From Svornostia sp051306365 (GTDB lineage: Bacteria > Actinomycetota > Thermoleophilia > Solirubrobacterales > Solirubrobacteraceae): a stretch of DNA of 13,128 nt. The notes under the pieces were generated by a model. That model was not told the origin of the DNA, made no database searches, and worked only from the letters and a program-made list of their open reading frames with translations. Location of the stretch: the NCBI GenBank assembly GCA_051306365.1, contig JBPPNC010000021.1, positions 1 to 13,128 of the forward strand, in the 5' to 3' direction. The position numbers and the translations under genes are program-made. Positions 1-6,233 of the stretch are shown here, piece by piece; the stretch's first letter is position 1; every line of letters starts with the position of its first letter.

Positions 1-22
1 GTCGCATATCTCCTTTGGGCGG

Positions 23-529
23 TCAAGCCGCGTCGAATCCGTCGGCGTCCGCGCGCAGCGGGCGCAGCGTGTCGTACAGCCGCTCGCACTCGTCAGCCGC
101 CAGCGGCGCCATCGCCATATCGGCGTCGTTCAGCAGCTTCGTCGCCTTCTTCGCCGCGCGCTTGCCCTCCGGCGTGATCCGCGCGAGCACGGCGCGCCGG
201 TCGATCTCGTGCGGGACCCGTTCGACGTACCCGCGCTCGCACAATTTGTCCACGACGTTGGTGACGCTCGCGCGATGGACCTGGAGGCGCTCGGAGATCT
301 TGCCCAGCGGCAGCTCGCCGCGCCGTGAGTAGAAGAGCAGCATGAGCGCCTCGTAGCGCGCGAAGGTGAGGTCCACGGGCGCGAGGAGGTCGTTCAGGCG
401 CGCGAGGAGGATCTGCTGCGCGCGGAAGATGGAGGTCACCGCCGCCATCTGCGCGGTCGGCGGGTCCTCCCAGTGCGTGTCCCACTGGCGACGGGCTTCG
501 GCGATCGGGTCGAACTGCGGTGACGGCAC
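23..529 (-). CDS. MarR-family winged-helix transcriptional regulator
   Basis: A 168-aa protein with the all-helical N-terminus (about 25-65) and winged helix-turn-helix (about 73-118) of MarR regulators, including the wing motif DRR at 110-112. The N-terminal FDPIAEARRQW is a signature I associate with an actinobacterial MarR subfamily. The family acts as dimeric DNA-binding repressors whose binding is relieved by small ligands; the ligand here cannot be told. I chose the GTG at 529 because the family-like sequence begins just after it. The frame stays open to a GTG at 580 and has an ATG at 565, but that extra sequence looks non-coding and no start has a clear ribosome site. It diverges from the PhoX-like gene, so the shared intergenic region is its likely target (inference). 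The stop is 22 bases from the window edge. Confidence 0.92.
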   Translation of the reverse strand: MPSPQFDPIAEARRQWDTHWEDPPTAQMAAVTSIFRAQQILLARLNDLLAPVDLTFARYEALMLLFYSRRGELPLGKISERLQVHRASVTNVVDKLCERGYVERVPHEIDRRAVLARITPEGKRAAKKATKLLNDADMAMAPLAADECERLYDTLRPLRADADGFDAA

Positions 530-595
530 GTGCCGCAGTCTGCCGCACGCCACGGTCGGGGGCATACGCAGAATGGTCACACGACGAGAACATCC

Positions 596-615
596 TGGTT
601 ACCAACTGGGTACCG
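596..615. promoter_or_regulatory. Candidate operator: two near-palindromic direct repeats
   Basis: Within the divergent MarR/PhoX-like intergenic region, TGGTTACCA (596-604, a perfect odd palindrome) is followed by TGGGTACCG (607-615). They match at 7 of 9 bases and start 11 bp apart, about one helical turn. This arrangement suits two dimers bound on one DNA face. The heptamer TGGTTAC recurs on the minus strand at 8728-8734, in front of the acyl-CoA synthetase. The role in MarR binding is an inference. Confidence 0.35.
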
Positions 616-667
616 GCGAACTCGAGAGTGAGGGTTTCCACCGAGAGACCCAGGAGGTCCACACCAC

Positions 668-2110
668 ATGCCCCTCAGCACCCCGCGATTCGCCGCCGCC
701 GCACTCGGCGCCCTGGCGTTGACCGGCGCGGGCACCACCCCGTCCGTGGCCGCCGTCACCACCGGCCCCAGCAGCTCGGAGGCACCGCACATCCTGCCCG
801 CCGCGCCGGGCGTGTCGACGACGTCCATCCTCACCGTCGGCGACGGCACCCCGTACAAGATGGTCGGCATTCCCGACGGGATGGGTGCGTACGACAACTA
901 CGACGGATCGTTCACGCTCCTCATGAACCACGAGCTGGGCGGCACCCAGGGCGTGGAGCGTGCGCACGGCGCGAAGGGCGCCTTCGTTTCGAAGTGGCGG
1001 ATCAAGAAGAACCGCAATGACCTCCGCGTCCGCGGCGGCTCGGATCTCGTCAAGCGGGTGAACGTGTGGGACGCCACGACCGAGGAGTGGCGCGCCGCAA
1101 CGTCCACCGAGAGCGTGTTCAACCGCCTGTGCTCGGCCGATCTGCCGAAGTACACGGCGTTCTTCAGCCGCAGCAGCCTCAAGGGCTATGCCGGTTCCCT
1201 CTACACGAACGGCGAGGAGGCCGGCACGGAGGGACGCGCGTTCGCCCACACCACCGGCGGCACGAGCTATGAGCTCCCGGCGCTCGGCAAATTCAGCTAC
1301 GAGAACCTCGTCGCGCACCCCAACCTGCGCGACACGACCATGACCGTCGGCCTCGACGACTCCGGCAACGGGCAGGTCTACTTCTTCAAGGGGCGCAAGC
1401 AGTACCGCGGCACCCCGGTGGAGAAGGCAGGCCTGGCCAAGGGCACGCTGTACGGCCTGAAGATCGACGGCGTCACCACCGAGACCGACGCAACCGAGCT
1501 GACGACCGCGGCGTTCACCGCCGCCGATCTGGGCGACGTGCGCAAGAAGACCGGCGCTCAGCTGGAGACCGACAGCAACACACTGGGCGTCACGCAGTGG
1601 CAGCGCCCGGAGGACGGCCATTGGGATCCGACGAACCCGAAGGTCTTCTGGTTCGTCACCACGGCATCGTTCGCCGGCAAGAGCCGTCTGTGGAAGCTGA
1701 CCTTCGTCGACCCGGCGCGCCCGGAGCTCGGCGGCCAGGTCGAACTCGCCCTTGACGGCACTGAGGGCCAGAAGATGCTCGACAACATCACGGTCAACTC
1801 CCAGGGCCAGGTGCTCCTGCAGGAGGACCCGGGCAACCAGTCCTACGTCGCAAGGGTCTGGCTCTACACGCCGAGCCTCGACAAGCTCACCGAGGTCGGC
1901 ACCTTCGACCCGGCGCTGTTCACGCCCGACCTGCCGGGCTTCATCACCGCCGACGAGGAGTCCTCGGGCATCATCGAAGCCAAGAGGCTGCTCGGCACTG
2001 GCTGGTACCTGCTCAACACACAGGTGCACGCGAACATCGCCCCCGACCCGTTCGGGCTCGTGCAGCGCGGCCAGCTGCTGGCGATGTACATCCCGCCGGC
2101 GCTGACCTGA
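668..2110 (+). CDS. Secreted PhoX/DUF839-family protein (alkaline-phosphatase-like)
   Basis: A 480-aa protein beginning with an export signal: a short basic N-terminus, a hydrophobic alanine/leucine stretch and a likely cleavage after SVAA (about residue 29). The mature part has PhoX/DUF839 hallmarks: NHE at 87-89, the EEAGTEGR segment at 183-190, ENLVAHP at 212-218, QRPEDGHWD at 312-320, DNI at 372-374, QED at 385-387 and DEESSG at 429-434. Characterised PhoX enzymes are Ca/Fe-dependent periplasmic or extracellular phosphatases releasing phosphate from phosphomonoesters, with acidic residues and one cysteine as metal ligands; Cys155 is a candidate here. A strong AGGAGG at 652-657 fixes the ATG start. 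The protein lies at the short end for the family and the substrate is unknown, so phosphatase activity is likely rather than certain. A strong hairpin follows the stop. Confidence 0.85.
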   Translation: MPLSTPRFAAAALGALALTGAGTTPSVAAVTTGPSSSEAPHILPAAPGVSTTSILTVGDGTPYKMVGIPDGMGAYDNYDGSFTLLMNHELGGTQGVERAHGAKGAFVSKWRIKKNRNDLRVRGGSDLVKRVNVWDATTEEWRAATSTESVFNRLCSADLPKYTAFFSRSSLKGYAGSLYTNGEEAGTEGRAFAHTTGGTSYELPALGKFSYENLVAHPNLRDTTMTVGLDDSGNGQVYFFKGRKQYRGTPVEKAGLAKGTLYGLKIDGVTTETDATELTTAAFTAADLGDVRKKTGAQLETDSNTLGVTQWQRPEDGHWDPTNPKVFWFVTTASFAGKSRLWKLTFVDPARPELGGQVELALDGTEGQKMLDNITVNSQGQVLLQEDPGNQSYVARVWLYTPSLDKLTEVGTFDPALFTPDLPGFITADEESSGIIEAKRLLGTGWYLLNTQVHANIAPDPFGLVQRGQLLAMYIPPALT

Positions 2111-2122
2111 GCCGTCCGCCAT

Positions 2123-2155
2123 CCCGGCCGGTGCGCGGCATGCGCGCCGGCCGGG
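2123..2155 (+). terminator. GC-rich hairpin, probable transcription terminator
   Basis: Twelve bases after the PhoX-like stop codon, two 14-base arms (2123-2136 and 2142-2155) pair around a five-base loop GGCAT. All positions are complementary except one G-U pair in RNA. No T-run follows, as is common for terminators in very GC-rich actinobacteria. The length, stability and position support termination of the upstream gene. Confidence 0.75.
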
Positions 2156-2212
2156 AGCGCGCCGAGCACGTCCTCGAACGCCGGGAGCGCCGCGTGGTAG
2201 ACCGGCTGACGA

Positions 2213-2240
2213 CACGATGAATCGTGATGATCGTCATGAT
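2213..2240. promoter_or_regulatory. Overlapping palindromes and 9-bp tandem repeat upstream of GST-like gene
   Basis: CACGAT-GA-ATCGTG (2213-2226) is a perfect 6-bp inverted repeat. It overlaps an imperfect 20-bp palindrome at 2221-2240, in which 8 of 10 pairs match. The same stretch reads as two 9-bp tandem copies, ATCGTGATG and ATCGTCATG. It is unusually A/T-rich for this window and ends 35 bases before the ATG at 2276, a typical operator position. The binding factor is unknown. Confidence 0.45.
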
Positions 2241-2275
2241 CCCCTCCGTCCACATCCGCGCACCAGGGAGTCCCC

Positions 2276-2548
2276 ATGGCCGTCAAGCTGCACCGCTGCC
2301 CGTTCACGTTCGCGCACACCGATCTCGACTCGTGCTGGAAGGTCCAGAAAGCCCTCGACGAGCAGGGCATCGAGTACGAGGTCGTGAAGGAACCCGTCTT
2401 CCCGCGCGGTCGCCGCAAGGACGTCAGGGAACTCACCGGCCAGGTCATGCTGCCGGTCATCGAGTTCGAGGACGGCACGGCCTATCGCGCCGAGTCCAAG
2501 GACATGGCCGCGCGCATCAGCGCGGGCGAGCTGTTCCCCAGGGCTTAA
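2276..2548 (+). CDS. Small glutathione S-transferase N-terminal-domain protein (thioredoxin fold)
   Basis: A 90-aa protein matching only the N-terminal thioredoxin-fold domain of glutathione S-transferases. KLHRCPFTF opens the first strand, with Cys8 where a redox cysteine or catalytic residue would lie, and a second cysteine, Cys20, precedes the helix. MLPVIEF carries the expected cis-proline at 60, and AESKDMAARI resembles the glutathione gamma-glutamyl-binding segment (E73, S74). The all-helical C-terminal GST domain is absent, so it is closer in size to a glutaredoxin. AGGGAG at 2265-2270 supports the ATG. Actinobacteria usually use mycothiol rather than glutathione, so the thiol partner is uncertain. 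It lies after a terminator and is probably transcribed alone from the palindrome-containing upstream region. Confidence 0.82.
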   Translation: MAVKLHRCPFTFAHTDLDSCWKVQKALDEQGIEYEVVKEPVFPRGRRKDVRELTGQVMLPVIEFEDGTAYRAESKDMAARISAGELFPRA

Positions 2549-2856
2549 GCTCAACCGGGCGGCCTGGTCCTCGGCGAGATGCTCGAGCATCACGTCGAGC
2601 TCCGCGCCCAGGTCGCGCTCGCTGGCCGTCCCCACGAGCTCCTCGATCCGCGGCCCCGTCGAGCGCGCCGACGATGACGTCGAATCGCTCGGGCCAGCCG
2701 CCCGGGCTCGGCCTCATGGGCGAGATCGTGGCTCACGCCCCCACCACCTTCTTGACGGCGCCGCGCAGCGGACGAGCGTGGCGATGCCCTCAGGCAGCTC
2801 CACGGTGCGGCGTTGTCCCACCGGCGACTTCGGCGTGGCCCAGGAACCGCTTCCGG
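2549..2856 (-). other. Gene-free stretch with fragmentary minus-strand coding signal (possible relic)
   Basis: About 300 bases between two convergent genes hold no intact convincing gene. On the minus strand, protein-like segments lie in different frames. One frame, opening with a GTG that overlaps the SDR stop, gives RRTVELPEGIATLVRC. A neighbouring frame ends AVKKVVGA and a stop near 2733. Next come ERFDVIVGALDGAA and then, in another frame, IEELVGTASERDLGAELD and onward to about 2555. Joining them needs two or three frameshifts. This fits one or two decayed small genes, or sequence errors; it may also be chance in such GC-rich DNA. Confidence 0.35.
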
Positions 2857-3717
2857 TCACGCGGGCGCGAGGTGCGCCCAGCTGCCGGGGTTTCGCTCCA
2901 GGAACTCCGGCAGCGCCTGTGGCCGGTGCCCGGCGAGGCGCTCGACGGTGTCGGTCACGACATCCAGCTCGCCGGCCTGCACCGCCAGGTACGAGGTCAC
3001 CCAGCCGTCGACCTCGAACGGGGGCGCGTTGTACTTCGCCCGTGAGGCGTAGGCCTCCTCGATCGTCTCGTCGACGTAGCGGACCTCGCGCCCCGTCACA
3101 CGCGTGAGCTGCTCCGCCGCCCACGTGAGCGTGTGCGCCTCCGGCCCGGTGAGCTCGTACGTCAGGCCGTCGTGGCCGGAGGTGATGAGCACCGCGGCCG
3201 CGACGTCAGCGACATCGTCGCGGGAGACCCAGGCGCAACGGCCGTCCCCGGCCGGTCCCGCGATCACGCCGTCGGGTGAGGCGAAGAACGGCACGAAGTC
3301 GAGGTACATGCTGTTGCGCAGGAACGTGTGCTCCACGCCGGTCGCCCGGATGTGCTCCTCGGTGAGGTGGTGGTGGCGGGCCAGCGTGAACGTCGCATCG
3401 GGCGCGGCGCCGAGGAACGACGTGTAGACGATGCGCTGCACGCCGGCGTCCACCGCGGCACCCACCGCCGCGTAGTGCTGCGCCACCCGGTCGGCGGCCT
3501 CGCGGCCGGAGACGAGGAACAGGGTCTCGGCACCGCGCAGCGCGTCGGTCATACCGGCCCGGTCGTCGTAGCCGGCCGCCACGACGATCTCCGCGCCTGC
3601 GACGTCCGGCGCGCGCGCCGGGTCGCGGACGATGAGCCGCTGGGCAGCACCCGCGGCGGCGAGCCGGGTGGCGACGCGCCCGCCCAGCTCTCCGGTTGCT
3701 CCGGTCACGGCGATCAT
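2857..3717 (-). CDS. NmrA-like / SDR-type NAD(P)H-binding oxidoreductase
   Basis: A 286-aa protein starting directly with the Rossmann strand MIAVTGATGELGG, whose GxxGxxG motif (residues 6-12) binds NAD(P). An NmrA-like layout follows: a dinucleotide-discriminating region with RDPAR at 31-35, a second strand with LFLVSG at 66-71, YTSFLGA at 98-104 and a C-terminal substrate part. The best comparison is atypical short-chain dehydrogenases of the NmrA/QorB (NAD(P)H:quinone oxidoreductase 2) type. The classical YxxxK is not evident, so the activity could be a quinone reductase or a redox sensor. The ATG at 3717 is chosen because the Rossmann motif begins there; the open frame upstream to 3804 lacks family sequence. 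It diverges from the WYL regulator, its likely controller. Confidence 0.87.
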   Translation of the reverse strand: MIAVTGATGELGGRVATRLAAAGAAQRLIVRDPARAPDVAGAEIVVAAGYDDRAGMTDALRGAETLFLVSGREAADRVAQHYAAVGAAVDAGVQRIVYTSFLGAAPDATFTLARHHHLTEEHIRATGVEHTFLRNSMYLDFVPFFASPDGVIAGPAGDGRCAWVSRDDVADVAAAVLITSGHDGLTYELTGPEAHTLTWAAEQLTRVTGREVRYVDETIEEAYASRAKYNAPPFEVDGWVTSYLAVQAGELDVVTDTVERLAGHRPQALPEFLERNPGSWAHLAPA

Positions 3718-3847
3718 GACCGGGAGTCTGGCACTCGTGGACGCACCCGGACACGTGTGCCGCCGGGTCCGGCCGGCGACGCATCCCTCCCGAGTGGTCG
3801 GCACATCTGCTCTGGAGGGTCATGCCGGCCAACCTCTGCACGGTGGA

Positions 3848-3862
3848 GGCCAGGTCCTGGCC
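3848..3862. promoter_or_regulatory. Perfect 15-bp inverted repeat, candidate operator
   Basis: GGCCAGG-T-CCTGGCC is a perfect 7-bp inverted repeat around one base. It ends 27 bases before the WYL regulator ATG, inside the SDR/WYL divergent region. A second perfect palindrome, ACACGTGT, lies at 3751-3758, near the SDR start. Autoregulation by the WYL protein is the simplest reading, but no binding site is established for it. Confidence 0.4.
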
Positions 3863-3889
3863 GCAATTCGTGGGAAGCTGCTTCGCGTC

Positions 3890-4849
3890 ATGACCCAGAC
3901 CTCGGGACGGCTCCTCCAGCTGCTGTCGCTGCTGCAGACGCGGCGCGACTGGCCGGGTGACGAACTGGCGCGGCGCCTGGAGGTCTCGGGCCGCACGATC
4001 CGCCGCGACGTGGAGCGGCTGCGCCAGCTCGGGTACCCCGTGCAGGCGACGACCGGACCCGAGGGCGGGTACCGGCTCGAAGCGGGCACGGCGATGCCGC
4101 CGCTGCTGCTCGACGACGACGAGGCGGTGGCGATCGCCGTCGGCCTGCGCACGGCCGCGGGAGCGTCGGTGGACGGCATCGAGGAGACGTCCATCCGCGC
4201 GCTGGTGAAGCTCGAGCAGGTCCTCCCCATGCACCTGCGCCGGCGGGTCACCGCGCTGAACGAAGCCACCGCCACGCTGCCGCCGTCCTCGGGCGGGCCG
4301 CTCGTCGACCCCGAGGCGCTCACGGTCATCGCGGGCGCATGCCGCGACCACGAATGCCTGCGCTTCGCCTACCGCGCGAAGGACGGCGTCGAGTCACGCC
4401 GGCTCGTCGAGCCGCACAGGCTCGTGAACATCGGCCAGCGGTGGTACTTCGTCGCGTGGGACTGCGACCGCGACGCGTGGCGCACGTTCCGCATGGACCG
4501 CCTGGAGCGCCCGCGCCCCGCCGGCCGACGGTTCACGCCGAAGACGCTGCCGGGCGGGGACCCGGCCGCGTTCGTGTCGAAGAACCTCTCGGGGTTTGCG
4601 CCGCGCCACGAAGCGCGGGTGACCCTCAAGGCGTCGGCGAGCGAGGTCGCGCTGCGCAGCCCGTGGGCGGGGTCGCACGTCGAGCCGATCGACGCGGTCA
4701 GCTGCGAGTACCGCACGAGCGACTCGTCGATCGAGTGGCTCGCCCTGCGCCTGGCGATGATCGGCGTGGACTTCGAGGTGCACGAGCCGCCCGCGCTGCG
4801 CGCCGAGTGCGCGCGGCTGGCCGAGCGGCTGGCGGCGGCCGGGTCGTGA
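3890..4849 (+). CDS. WYL-domain helix-turn-helix transcriptional regulator (YafY type)
   Basis: A 319-aa protein with the standard three-part layout. The N-terminal HTH (about 5-60) contains ELARRLEVSGRTIRRDVERL and the wing GPEGGYRL. A central WYL domain (about 144-212) contains RWYFVAWD (184-191) and TFRMDRL (199-205). The C-terminal WCX-like part (about 240-316) contains SPWAGSHVEP and EWLALRLAMIG. WYL domains bind small molecules or nucleic acid ligands and modulate DNA binding. The ATG at 3890 is placed a few residues before the HTH; the open frame upstream to 3632 runs through the divergent gene and is rejected. Its stop overlaps the GTG of the next gene by 4 bases, which implies translational coupling with the RNA methyltransferase. 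Confidence 0.93.
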   Translation: MTQTSGRLLQLLSLLQTRRDWPGDELARRLEVSGRTIRRDVERLRQLGYPVQATTGPEGGYRLEAGTAMPPLLLDDDEAVAIAVGLRTAAGASVDGIEETSIRALVKLEQVLPMHLRRRVTALNEATATLPPSSGGPLVDPEALTVIAGACRDHECLRFAYRAKDGVESRRLVEPHRLVNIGQRWYFVAWDCDRDAWRTFRMDRLERPRPAGRRFTPKTLPGGDPAAFVSKNLSGFAPRHEARVTLKASASEVALRSPWAGSHVEPIDAVSCEYRTSDSSIEWLALRLAMIGVDFEVHEPPALRAECARLAERLAAAGS

Positions 4850-5604
4850 GCGCGCTGCTCGACGAGGTGCGCCGCGCCCGGAGCGACCCGGCGCTGGCGG
4901 TCCTCGAGGGGTTTCACCCTGTCAAGCACGCGGTGCGCTTCGGGGCGGAGGTCGAACGGATGGTCTGTGCCGACCTCGCGCCGGTGCAGGAGCTGGCCGA
5001 CGCGTTGGCACCAGACGTCCTGGCAGCCCTCGCCGACGCCGAGGAGGTCGGCGAGGACGCCATGGAGGAACTCACGGCGGTCCCGGCGGCGGGCGGGGTC
5101 CTCGCGATCGCGCGGCGTCCCGCGGTGGCCGTCGACGGGCTGCTGGCCGACCCGTCGCCGCGGCCGATCGTGCTGCTGGAGGCGCCGCGGCGGCTGGGCA
5201 ACATCGGCGCGTGCGTGCGGGTCGCGGCAGCCGCTGACGCGGCGGGCGTGCTGACGACCGGTGTGAGCGACCCGTGGCACCCCGACACGCTGCGCGGTTC
5301 GGCTGGGCTGCACTTCGCGCTGACGGTCACGCGGGTGGAGGACGACACGGTCGTCGTGGGGGACCGCCCCCTCGTGGCGCTGACGACGGGTGGCACGCCG
5401 CTGGGCCCGGGCGTGGTGCCCCCGCGCGCGGTGCTCGCGTTCGGCACCGAGCGACACGGCCTGTCCGAATCGCTGCTCGCGCGCGCGGACGCGCGGGTGG
5501 AGATCCCGATGCGCCCGGGCGTGTCGTCGCTGAACCTCGCCACCGCGGTGGCGGTCACGCTCTACAGCTCGAGCATCACAACCGGCTGCTCGCGCAGCTC
5601 GTAG
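4846..5604 (+). CDS. TrmH/SpoU-family RNA 2'-O-methyltransferase
   Basis: A 252-aa protein whose C-terminal SPOUT domain shows all three SpoU motifs: LGNIGACVRVA (117-127, motif 1 with Asn119 and Arg125), GTERHGLS (200-207, motif 2) and IPMRPGVSSLNLATA (220-234, motif 3). These build the knotted S-adenosylmethionine site and hold the catalytic arginine and serine/asparagine residues. The first 100 residues form a substrate-recognition part that I cannot assign. It likely methylates a ribose in tRNA or 23S rRNA, position unknown. The GTG at 4846 overlaps the WYL stop (GTGA). The last 43 bases overlap the 3' end of the convergent metallophosphoesterase, so the final residues after TLY look like a run-on tail with no family similarity I recognise. 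Confidence 0.9.
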   Translation: MSALLDEVRRARSDPALAVLEGFHPVKHAVRFGAEVERMVCADLAPVQELADALAPDVLAALADAEEVGEDAMEELTAVPAAGGVLAIARRPAVAVDGLLADPSPRPIVLLEAPRRLGNIGACVRVAAAADAAGVLTTGVSDPWHPDTLRGSAGLHFALTVTRVEDDTVVVGDRPLVALTTGGTPLGPGVVPPRAVLAFGTERHGLSESLLARADARVEIPMRPGVSSLNLATAVAVTLYSSSITTGCSRSS

Positions 5605-6218
5605 CGCTCGTCCACCGCGGCGGCGTTCACCAGCTGCGTGGGGCCGAACCGCCACGCCCCCCGCCCCTCGTGGATGTGCCCGAACACGCACGCCCGCGGC
5701 GCCACCCGCTCGAGCAGATCCATCTCCGCGGCGCTCCCCACGTGCTCGCCCGCCATCACCTGATCGCCGTACCCGCGCGGCGGGCCGTGGATGAGCAGCA
5801 CGTCCGCGTCGTCGGGCACCTTCGCGTACAGCTTCGCGAGGAATCCCTCGCTGTCGGTGCGCGGCGCGTTGAACGCCCAGTCGAAGAACCACGGCGTCCA
5901 CGGCGAGCCCCACACCTTCAGCCCGCAGCCGAGTGTCTCGGCGTGGTCCTGCAGGTAGACCCACGGGAGGTCGGCGGGCAGCAGTGCGGGTGCGCGCTCG
6001 AAGACGAAGTCGTGGTTGCCCGCGATGCCGACGATCTCTTCGGCCGGCAGGCGTTCCAGCCAGGCCCGGAACGGGCCGTCGAGCCACTCGGCCTGGGCGT
6101 GCAGCTCGTGGTCGGCGACGGGGCAGAGGTCGCCCCCGACGAGGAGCACGTCGCAGGCCGGAACGTCGGGCAGGAAGCCGTGAAGGTCGGCGAGACAGGC
6201 GACGCGCACGCAGGCCAC
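5562..6218 (-). CDS. MPPED-like calcineurin-type metallophosphoesterase
   Basis: A 218-aa protein with the five metallophosphoesterase blocks in order: DLHG (D11, H13), GGDL (D30), GNHD (67-70), IHGPP (H144) and GHIHE (180-184). These residues hold the two-metal centre. Additional segments SPWTPWFFDWAFN (105-117) and LVNAA match the MPPED1/MPPED2 (UPF0046) branch, which hydrolyses cyclic nucleotides or other phosphodiesters in vitro. The His in the GHxH motif is present; as I recall, mammalian MPPED proteins lose one metal-site histidine, so this bacterial form should be fully active. The GTG at 6218 (alternative 6209) starts just before the first strand; upstream open frame lies antisense to MYG1. 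The 3' end overlaps the TrmH-type gene. Confidence 0.88.
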   Translation of the reverse strand: MACVRVACLADLHGFLPDVPACDVLLVGGDLCPVADHELHAQAEWLDGPFRAWLERLPAEEIVGIAGNHDFVFERAPALLPADLPWVYLQDHAETLGCGLKVWGSPWTPWFFDWAFNAPRTDSEGFLAKLYAKVPDDADVLLIHGPPRGYGDQVMAGEHVGSAAEMDLLERVAPRACVFGHIHEGRGAWRFGPTQLVNAAAVDERYELREQPVVMLEL

Positions 6219-6228
6219 GGTACCGTGG
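6215..6228. promoter_or_regulatory. Perfect 14-bp palindrome at divergent start codons
   Basis: CCACGGTACCGTGG reads identically on both strands. Its left half contains the GTG start proposed for the metallophosphoesterase (6218-6216, minus). Its right half contains a symmetric GTG (6225-6227, plus) that is in frame with the MYG1 ATG at 6234. Such a site could be a shared operator, or a hairpin over both translation starts. Its function is inferred from position only. Confidence 0.5.
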
Positions 6229-6233
6229 GGCCG

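Noticed and set aside
599..2215. 538-aa minus-strand open frame
   Set aside because: Runs antisense across the whole PhoX-like gene; no family motifs and shadow-type composition.
2221..2240. Zur/Fur-type box
   Set aside because: The palindrome is even-centred and does not fit the usual 7-1-7 layout, so I do not assign a metal regulator.
2224..3045. 273-aa plus-strand frame spanning the GST-like gene and beyond
   Set aside because: Arg/Pro/Ala-rich, out of frame with the GST-like protein and antisense to the oxidoreductase; no start signal.
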